A model generated the notes under the pieces. It saw only the letters and a program-made list of their open reading frames with translations, did not search any database and was not told the origin of the DNA. This document shows, one piece after another, positions 44,004 to 49,518 of a stretch of DNA of 64,000 bases (its first letter is position 1; every line of letters starts with the position of its first letter). The position numbers and the translations under genes are program-made. The stretch covers positions 52,391 through 116,390 of the forward strand of contig NZ_JANHOF010000017.1 of assembly GCF_024498075.1 (NCBI RefSeq), read 5' to 3'. The stretch is from Paenibacillus mendelii (GTDB lineage Bacteria > Bacillota > Bacilli > Paenibacillales > Paenibacillaceae).

Positions 44004-44131
44004 GCGCGAACAAGGCCTTGCTGCTCTAATGTATGGGTTCGAATCCCATATCGCCTGTCACGCGATAAGCTCATTGGTAGAGCACCGATACAATGAATCG
44101 GTAATGATGAAAAAGAGTAACCTTGCAAGGG
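44004..44131 (+). ncRNA. Permuted tRNA-like RNA, candidate bacterial Y RNA (YrlA type)
   Basis: Arms appear in permuted order. T arm: ATGGG (44033-44037), loop TTCGAAT, CCCAT (44045-44049). Acceptor-like stem ATCGC (44050-44054) with GCGAT (44062-44066), closed by the seven-base loop CTGTCAC. Two linker bases, then D arm GCTC/GAGC (44069-44072, 44080-44083) with loop ATTGGTA keeping A14, GG and A21. Anticodon arm CCGAT/ATCGG (44085-44089, 44097-44101) with seven-base loop ACAATGA, lacking U33 and any usable anticodon. No T arm follows downstream, so it is not an ordinary tRNA. Flanks pair: GCTCT (44023-44027) with AGAGT (44114-44118) and CAAGG (44011-44015) with CCTTG (44121-44125). This topology is that of the tRNA-mimic module of bacterial Y RNAs; slipin and rtcB genes follow. 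Confidence 0.7.
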
Positions 44132-44138
44132 AATTCCA

Positions 44139-44158
44139 GCCTGCTGAGTGTAGCAGGC
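44139..44158 (+). other. Stable hairpin downstream of the structured RNA
   Basis: GCCTGCT (44139-44145), GAGTGT loop, AGCAGGC (44152-44158). No U-tract, so read-through into the slipin gene is possible. It may instead mark the 3' end of the RNA by processing. Confidence 0.5.
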
Positions 44159-44389
44159 ACCGGATCGGCGCTATGCAGCCGGTGGATACCGGGGAGTGCT
44201 GCCGCTTCAGGTTATCCCAAGCGACCGGCTCGCAGATGCCTGCGTGCAAGCGGCTTAGGCACAGCGACAACCGGGAGATTCGGCCAATCTTGAGCCGCCG
44301 CTTCCCCTTAAACCAGGCTCCGCTGCCGTTCCGGCGGACTTCCCCGTACAAGGTTCGCGGGCAAGGCATGACCGTGAGGAGAGGATAAT

Positions 44390-45502
44390 ATGTTTAAGAA
44401 AATAATCATCCAAGCCGATGAACGCGGCCTGCTGTTTAATAAAGGCCGCTATATGAAGCCGCTGGACTCGGGCATCCATTGGATGTCTACGCTGCGCGGC
44501 GATACCGTGACCGTGATGAACGTCATGAAGCCTTTCAGCGTTCCCGGTAAGGAGCTGAATCTATTTCTTCAGGACGAGGAGCTGCTTCGCCAGCTGGATG
44601 TGGTCGATGTACAGGATTTTGAATATGTGCTGCACTATGAAGACGGTAAATTCGCTGCTCTGCTGACCGCTGGCAAATATGCGTTCTGGAATTCGTTGAA
44701 GCGTCACCGGTTCGTCCGTGTCGACATACGTGAGCCGGAGATTGGGCCGGACATCGATCTGTCCATTGTGCCTAAGCTGGCCGGTTACGTACATATGCAG
44801 GAGGTTGCAAGCGGTGAACGGGGCCTGCTGCATTATAACAACGTTATGAAGAAGGAGCTTCCGCCGGGCAAGTATTACTTCTGGCGCGGTCCCGTACAAG
44901 CTGTCATTAAGACGATTGACCTGCGTCAGCAGCAATTGGATCTGACCGGCCAAGAGATGATGACCGAGGACAAAATTACGCTTCGGCTTAATTTTGTCTG
45001 CCAATACCGGGTCGTCGAGCCGCTCCGGGCGCTGGAAATCAAGTCATTCGAGGAGCAGATCTACATACAGCTTCAGCTAGTGCTGCGTGAATACGTGGGA
45101 ACGCTCAAGCTTGATGAGCTGCTTCGCACCAAGCAGGAAATCGCCGCCTATGCGCTGTCTCGCCTAAACGAGAAGAGTGCCGAATTCGGCATCAAGTTTC
45201 TATCTGCCGGTGTGAAGGATATCATTCTGCCCGGTGAGATTCGGGATATTCTGAACACGGTGCTGCTGGCCGAGAAGAAGGCGCAGGCCAACCTGATCAC
45301 ACGCCGCGAGGAGACGGCCTCCACGCGAAGCCTGCTGAATACCGCAAAGCTCATGGATGAGAACCAGACGCTGTTCCGGTTGAAGGAGCTCGAGTTTCTG
45401 GAGAAAATATGCGAGAAGATCGGCACAATTTCGCTATCCGGCGGGAGCAATCTGTTGGAACGCTTGAATATGCTGGTCGGTTCGAAGGGGGATGCGAGCT
45501 AA
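44390..45502 (+). CDS. Slipin (SPFH/band 7) family protein
   Basis: 370 residues, ATG after GAGGAGAGGATAAT. Two halves: an N-terminal part (1-140) of strands with the pattern IIIQADERGLLFNKGRYMKPLDSGIHW, repeated around 150-165 as HMQEVASGERGLLHYNNVMKKELPPGKYYFW. Then a band 7 domain (about 175-300, TEDKITLRLNFVCQYRVVEPLRALE...LREYVGTLKLDELL) and a C-terminal helical, charged region (EKKAQANLITRREETASTRSLLNTAKLM). No membrane-spanning segment is visible. Such slipins are repeatedly found next to rtcB in bacterial RNA repair operons. Role in RNA repair inferred from the neighbourhood; the biochemical function is not known. Confidence 0.88.
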   Translation: MFKKIIIQADERGLLFNKGRYMKPLDSGIHWMSTLRGDTVTVMNVMKPFSVPGKELNLFLQDEELLRQLDVVDVQDFEYVLHYEDGKFAALLTAGKYAFWNSLKRHRFVRVDIREPEIGPDIDLSIVPKLAGYVHMQEVASGERGLLHYNNVMKKELPPGKYYFWRGPVQAVIKTIDLRQQQLDLTGQEMMTEDKITLRLNFVCQYRVVEPLRALEIKSFEEQIYIQLQLVLREYVGTLKLDELLRTKQEIAAYALSRLNEKSAEFGIKFLSAGVKDIILPGEIRDILNTVLLAEKKAQANLITRREETASTRSLLNTAKLMDENQTLFRLKELEFLEKICEKIGTISLSGGSNLLERLNMLVGSKGDAS

Positions 45503-45506
45503 AGAG

Positions 45507-45600
45507 GGCCTCCCTTGGGGATCCTTACTGCGCAGTATGCGACTATTGACAAATGCTGGGCTGCGCATATATGATAGACCTACATTTTTGAAGGGAGGCC
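45507..45600 (+). promoter_or_regulatory. Inverted repeat able to mask a ribosome binding site, enclosing a promoter
   Basis: GGCCTCCCTT (45507-45516) is the exact complement of AAGGGAGGCC (45591-45600), which contains the ribosome binding site of the next short ORF. Between them is a promoter: TTGACA (45546-45551), 18 bases, TATGAT (45570-45575), start near 45582. RNA reading through from the slipin gene carries both arms and could hide the site; RNA from the internal promoter has only the second arm. Confidence 0.55.
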
Positions 45601-45607
45601 AATTGAA

Positions 45608-45700
45608 ATGACTTATCCAACACAACGCGTCACCTTAACTTCACAAGCTTATCTCTTGTTTCATTGGTCTCCACGGACTTTTGGCAGCAGCAGGGACTAA
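45608..45700 (+). CDS. Short ORF (30 codons) between slipin and rtcB
   Basis: MTYPTQRVTLTSQAYLLFHW... ending GSSRD. GGGAGG lies nine bases before the ATG, and a good promoter lies just upstream, so translation is plausible. No known family. A hairpin ACGTATAG/CTATACGT (from about 45700) and a terminator follow at once, so this is a self-contained short transcript: either a small protein, a leader peptide controlling read-through to rtcB, or a small RNA with chance coding. Confidence 0.5.
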   Translation: MTYPTQRVTLTSQAYLLFHWSPRTFGSSRD

Positions 45701-45744
45701 CGTATAGCCCTCTATACGTATAGCCCGGCATGAATGCAATCGTT

Positions 45745-45774
45745 AACCATGGACAATGAGTCTATGGTTTTTTT
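45745..45774 (+). terminator. Terminator between the short ORF and rtcB
   Basis: AACCATGGAC pairs with GTCTATGGTT (one G-U pair), five-base loop, then seven T. It stands 170 bp before rtcB on the same strand, so rtcB expression needs read-through or another promoter. Confidence 0.85.
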
Positions 45775-45885
45775 GCGTATATTTGAGCGGGCAATCGCGC
45801 TTCGCCTGCTGTTCACAGTGGGCAGGCAGCGGTTTGCTTGCAGCCGAAAATCATTCACGTGGAGACCTGAAAGGAGGCAGCGGAC

Positions 45886-46023
45886 ATGAATGCTGTTACA
45901 CCACTTATTTCTTCTATTAAATTGAGAATTGAAAGGAACTTATTGCATGAATACAAACTATTACAGGCAGGTGCCGCTTCCTTCAGGAACGCTGCATGTG
46001 TATGCCGGACAAGAAATATATAA
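45886..46023 (+). CDS. Short ORF (45 codons) overlapping the rtcB start
   Basis: Begins MNAVTPLISSIKLRIERN with AAGGAGG eight bases upstream, the best ribosome binding site in this stretch. It runs in the +1 frame across the rtcB ATG (45947) and stops 77 bases inside rtcB. No family recognised. It may couple or limit rtcB translation; it could also be a non-functional frame. Initiation at rtcB uses a separate, weaker AAAGGA. Confidence 0.4.
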   Translation: MNAVTPLISSIKLRIERNLLHEYKLLQAGAASFRNAACVCRTRNI

Positions 46024-47365
46024 CACGCTGGATTATAAAGTATTTGAAATGGCAAATAACAATTTGCAAATTCCGAACCAAGCTTATATGAGCTATACGC
46101 CTGACGTACATGTCGGGGTGGGGACGTGCATCGGCACGACTGCAGTATGGAACGCCGAAGATGGCTATGTATCGCCTTCCATTGTAGGGAGTGATATCGG
46201 CTGCGGGATGCGGGTTCATCTGACCAACCTGCGCAAGGAGGATTTGCAGGAGGTGGGTCTCCGGCGCAAGCTGGTTCGAACGATTGAGAAATATTTGCCC
46301 GTGGAGCAGCATGCGCGGGGACATTTCTCAGATATCCGGCTAGAGCATGTGGTCACGAAGGGGCTGCACGGCCTTCCCAAGAAGTACATTCCTGACGGCT
46401 ATACGCCGCGCAAAGCAACCTCGCTGACGCATGTGGAGTGCGCCAAATTTCATTTGGACGAGGAGTCGTTGAACCGTTTCCCGGATGTGGTGTGGCATCG
46501 GTCACACCGGCAGCTGGGTACGCTCGGGAACGGGAATCATTTTGTAGAAATTCAGGCCATTGAAATTCCGGAGGAGAATCAAGCTGTTGCCGAGGATTGG
46601 GGACTCTTTGATGGACAGATCGCGGTCATGATTCACTCCGGCTCACGCGCTTGGGGAGGATCGGTCAGCCAATACTGCAGCAGCGATATGGCGAAGGTTA
46701 TGCGGTCAGACGGCTATGGAACTGCGGACCCGAAGCTGGTATATGCGGCGCTAGCGCATCCTGTTGCACAGACATACGTCAATCTGATGTATTCGGCATT
46801 GAATTATGCGGTCGTTAATCGTCATCTTATCGCGTATGCCGTTCGCGAAGCGGGCAAAGATGTGTTCGGCTCCAAATTCGAGATGAGCACGCTGTATGAT
46901 CTCATGCATAACTATGCGTGGGAAGAGGAGCATGAAGGGCAATCGTACTTCGTGCATCGCAAAGGCGCAACGCGGGCGCTGCCTGCCGGGCATCCCGATA
47001 ATCCGGATCCGTACCTTGGAACAGGGCACCCGGCACTTATCCCCGGTTCTATGGGGACCGCCTCGTATATCATGGTTGGAAGCCCCGAAGGCCGGGCCAA
47101 CTTCTACTCGATCTGCCACGGTGCCGGCCGGATCCGCTCTCGGAGCGCCACGAAACGGCTGGTCACGCTTGACGAGTTCGAAGCCTCGCTTCGTGTGGGT
47201 GCAGAGGATGAAATCGTCGTGAACCAACGATCGCTGGAAGGCCTCATCGATGAATCTCCTCAGGCCTATAAAGACGTGGATCAAATTATTGCGAGCGTCG
47301 TCGGAGCCGGACTGGCCCAGGTGGTCGCCAAGTGCAAGCCGCTGGCGGCCGTTAAAGGCGCATAG
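45947..47365 (+). CDS. rtcB: RtcB family RNA ligase
   Basis: 472-residue RNA-splicing ligase joining 2',3'-cyclic phosphate or 3'-phosphate ends to 5'-OH ends using Mn2+ and GTP. Motifs: IVGSDIGCGMRVH (metal ligands Asp83 and Cys86), LGTLGNGNHFVEI (Asn and His), MIHSGSRAWGG, VHRKGATRALPAGHP and CHGAGRIRSRSATKR with the His that becomes guanylylated. All appear intact. AAAGGA precedes the ATG at 45947; a TTG at 45929 is less likely. Known uses are repair of cleaved tRNA and of broken rRNA. No archease or RtcA gene is nearby. Lies downstream of a slipin gene and the tRNA-like RNA. Confidence 0.95.
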   Translation: MNTNYYRQVPLPSGTLHVYAGQEIYNTLDYKVFEMANNNLQIPNQAYMSYTPDVHVGVGTCIGTTAVWNAEDGYVSPSIVGSDIGCGMRVHLTNLRKEDLQEVGLRRKLVRTIEKYLPVEQHARGHFSDIRLEHVVTKGLHGLPKKYIPDGYTPRKATSLTHVECAKFHLDEESLNRFPDVVWHRSHRQLGTLGNGNHFVEIQAIEIPEENQAVAEDWGLFDGQIAVMIHSGSRAWGGSVSQYCSSDMAKVMRSDGYGTADPKLVYAALAHPVAQTYVNLMYSALNYAVVNRHLIAYAVREAGKDVFGSKFEMSTLYDLMHNYAWEEEHEGQSYFVHRKGATRALPAGHPDNPDPYLGTGHPALIPGSMGTASYIMVGSPEGRANFYSICHGAGRIRSRSATKRLVTLDEFEASLRVGAEDEIVVNQRSLEGLIDESPQAYKDVDQIIASVVGAGLAQVVAKCKPLAAVKGA

Positions 47366-47393
47366 GTGTCGGAGCAGACGATGGATGTAGATG

Positions 47394-47431
47394 AAAACCC
47401 GGTTGACCAGGGCTGTTCAACCGGGTTTTTC
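47394..47431. terminator. Bidirectional terminator between rtcB and the TrpD2-like gene
   Basis: AAACCCGGTTGA pairs with TCAACCGGGTTT; A-run on the left and T-run on the right serve both strands. Confidence 0.9.
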
Positions 47432-47545
47432 ACTAGATCATCAATTTGAAGAGGCATGAGAGGCATGAGGAGCGTGCGGATAGCCATGTCGTTGACCAGT
47501 GCATATCCCCGAACGCGATGGGTGAACGAGCACTGTTTGGCCATG

Positions 47546-48592
47546 CTAGCTGCTGCAGGGCAAAGCGCTCTCGGCCTGCAGCGCATTTTGCCACTTGCGA
47601 TATAACTCCCATGGTGCACCGTCATCAAGCAAAGCTTTGCATGTATAAAGCCCTTCCTCGATGGATTCAACCTTCTCCGCCAGCTGTAATCTCACAGCTG
47701 CATTAAGAAGCACCTGATTGACGAATGCGAGATGCCCGCGTCCTTGAAGCACGGACTCAGATACACGCAATTGCTCGGCGGGCGTCCACTCCATTTTTGG
47801 CAGGGGTGTTTCTAATCCGTAGGTGTCGGGATCAATCATATGAAGCTTGGATTCTCCATCTGTGACCAAATAAGTGCGGGTCGGCCGTTCGATGAACAAA
47901 TCCTCGGAGCCCTCCATCCCTTGAACGATGAGCGCTCTTGTATATTCCAAATTGGTCGCCAGCTGGGCCATACGCGCAGAGACGGTATTATGATAAATGC
48001 CGAATACTAAAAAAGGCGAATGCGAATAATCGATTAGCTTCTCGGCCGTGTTAAGCACCGTTCGCATGCCCAGCTCAATTCGAATCGAACGCAGCGCTCT
48101 AAGCTGCGGACACCATTCTTCGGCCGGAACGTACAGCACTCCCGTATCCTTGGCTGCCTTAACAATCTGATCACGAGAAAGACGGTCGGCATCAATCCCG
48201 GATTCATGCAGCAAATCATGCAGCGTTATGCCCCATTTGGGGGGCAAGGCTGCCGCTCCATGCAGCGTAATCGGCAGTCCGGCCGTTGCGAGAAGAAACG
48301 CTGCCGGGAAGGTGGCGAAAAACGACTTTTTTCGGCCGTCATAAGGTCCTGCACAATCGAGCCCTTGTTGAATAGGCAGGCGATGCGCATGCTTGCGGCA
48401 CACCGTTACGAATGCTTCAATCTCCTCGACGCTTTCCATTTTTATTCGCTCCGCGATGAAGAAGGCGCCGATTTGTGCCGGGGTTGCCTTTAAATCCAGG
48501 ATCGCATCAGCAGCAAGCAGCGCTTCATCATAGCAAAGGTCGCGAGCGCCTCGTTTTCCCCGTCCGACTTCCTTTAATAGGTTCGTAATCAC
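47546..48592 (-). CDS. Anthranilate phosphoribosyltransferase-like protein (TrpD2/YbiB type)
   Basis: 348 residues with the glycosyltransferase family 3 layout: an N-terminal helical domain (LLKEVGRGKRGARDLCYDEALLAADAILDLKATPAQIGAFFIAERIKMES) and a catalytic-like domain with the loop DCAGPYDGRKKSF and GLPITLHGAAALPPKWG. The tryptophan-pathway residues are not kept: the canonical GTGGD and KHGNR motifs read AGPYDG and LHGAA. So this is the TrpD2 type, which in E. coli (YbiB) binds nucleic acids rather than making tryptophan. GTG start after AAGGGGG. Downstream of the ANTAR gene with 12 bases between, so one operon divergent from nirB; a link with nitrite regulation is inferred. Confidence 0.82.
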   Translation of the reverse strand: MITNLLKEVGRGKRGARDLCYDEALLAADAILDLKATPAQIGAFFIAERIKMESVEEIEAFVTVCRKHAHRLPIQQGLDCAGPYDGRKKSFFATFPAAFLLATAGLPITLHGAAALPPKWGITLHDLLHESGIDADRLSRDQIVKAAKDTGVLYVPAEEWCPQLRALRSIRIELGMRTVLNTAEKLIDYSHSPFLVFGIYHNTVSARMAQLATNLEYTRALIVQGMEGSEDLFIERPTRTYLVTDGESKLHMIDPDTYGLETPLPKMEWTPAEQLRVSESVLQGRGHLAFVNQVLLNAAVRLQLAEKVESIEEGLYTCKALLDDGAPWELYRKWQNALQAESALPCSS

Positions 48593-48604
48593 GGCAGGAC
48601 CCCC

Positions 48605-49222
48605 TTATTTTTGATCCTGAAGCAGTTGATACACCTTGACGATCGACGTAGCAACGTCAACCATTCGTTTGCGTTCATTCATCGCCTGCTTGCGCAGCAC
48701 GTCATAGGCTTCCGCTTCAGAAATGTTTTTGATTTTACATAAGATCCCCTTAGCCATATCAATCCACTTCCGCTCCTCGAGCCGGGCCTCCAGCTGCTTG
48801 CGCTCATTCAGCCATTGAAGCCTCTCAAAGTGCTGCTTAGAGCCGAAATGCAGCGCCCAATGCAGCTCCTGCTCACTCATCGAAGGAGATAGAAGGCCAT
48901 CGATAGGCAGGTCGTCCTCGCAAAAGGCGGCAGATAAAGTCGCTATGTCCGCGCTGCACCACCATAGCATCGGAATCATCTTGTGCTTGAGCAGCTTGGT
49001 GCCCCAAAGCTTAACCTCATTCAGCGGCAAGTGAAGGATGACTGCGTCCGCGCTGCCCATTTGAAGCTCGTTATTCTTCTCATCGAAAGCGCGCAGAACG
49101 TGATAACCATAAGCCTCGAGCATCCACGCCGGTGATTGTTTTATTGAAAGCTGTTCCGACTGAGGGTCCAACATGGCTGCCTCATTTGCCGTACGATGAT
49201 CGACCACTAACAAAGAACGCAT
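48605..49222 (-). CDS. ANTAR-domain antitermination regulator (NasT-like)
   Basis: 205 residues. The N-terminal 130 residues look like a degenerate receiver (MRSLLVVDHR at the first strand, but no clear phosphoacceptor Asp in the expected place). A coiled-coil link (LNERKQLEARLEERKWID) leads to a C-terminal ANTAR domain, MAKGILCKIKNISEAEAYDVLRKQAMNERKRMVDVATSIV, three helices with the conserved A, L and R positions. ANTAR proteins bind paired RNA hairpins with six-base loops to stop terminators from forming. Such a pair is present in the leader of the divergent nirB gene. GGAGGGGG precedes the ATG. Confidence 0.9.
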   Translation of the reverse strand: MRSLLVVDHRTANEAAMLDPQSEQLSIKQSPAWMLEAYGYHVLRAFDEKNNELQMGSADAVILHLPLNEVKLWGTKLLKHKMIPMLWWCSADIATLSAAFCEDDLPIDGLLSPSMSEQELHWALHFGSKQHFERLQWLNERKQLEARLEERKWIDMAKGILCKIKNISEAEAYDVLRKQAMNERKRMVDVATSIVKVYQLLQDQK

Positions 49223-49334
49223 GTAGAAGCGCCCCCTCCTTAACGACTTTATCGATACCTATGTCACTATTTATAACACAAATATTGCGATAATGTCACG
49301 ACCCAAGTTTTTTATACTTTTGGTGTTAATTATA

Positions 49335-49364
49335 TTGACATATACTTTGATGCTGTTGTACATT
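49335..49364 (+). promoter_or_regulatory. nirB promoter
   Basis: TTGACA (49335-49340), 18-base spacer, TACATT (49359-49364); start near 49371, giving a leader of about 150 bases. Confidence 0.6.
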
Positions 49365-49388
49365 TACGTTAGCAACCCTATATATTCA

Positions 49389-49482
49389 CGAATACAACGG
49401 TGTATTCGTTTGAAGCGGCAAAGAAGCCTGCTTTCGCATCAACGGGAGATGTACGTTTTCCCTTGGAGCGAAGCAGGCTTTT
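49389..49482 (+). promoter_or_regulatory. ANTAR-responsive attenuator in the nirB leader
   Basis: Hairpin 1: CGAATAC/GTATTCG (49389-49395, 49402-49408) with loop AACGGT. Three-base linker. Hairpin 2 (49412-49434): GAAGCGGC pairs with GCC-GCTTT around a bulged T, loop AAAGAA (49420-49425). Both loops have A at position 1 and G at position 4, the ANTAR recognition pattern. The 3' side of hairpin 2 (GCCTGCTTTC from 49426) is also the 5' side of a terminator whose 3' arm is GCGAAGCAGGC (49468-49478), followed by TTTTATTATTTT. The two folds exclude each other. Confidence 0.85.
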
Positions 49483-49518
49483 ATTATTTTCTGACAGACG
49501 AAGGATGGGGAGGAGAGA

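Noticed and set aside
44032..44101. An ordinary tRNA gene
   Set aside because: T arm and 3' acceptor strand precede the D and anticodon arms; nothing like a T arm follows; no U33 or sensible anticodon and no CCA-compatible end.
43960..44388. 142-codon ORF across the structured RNA
   Set aside because: No ribosome binding site, no recognisable domain, and it runs through the tRNA-like folds; high GC keeps frames open by chance.
47546..48592. TrpD of tryptophan synthesis
   Set aside because: Canonical phosphoribosyl-pyrophosphate and anthranilate motifs are missing and no other trp gene is present.
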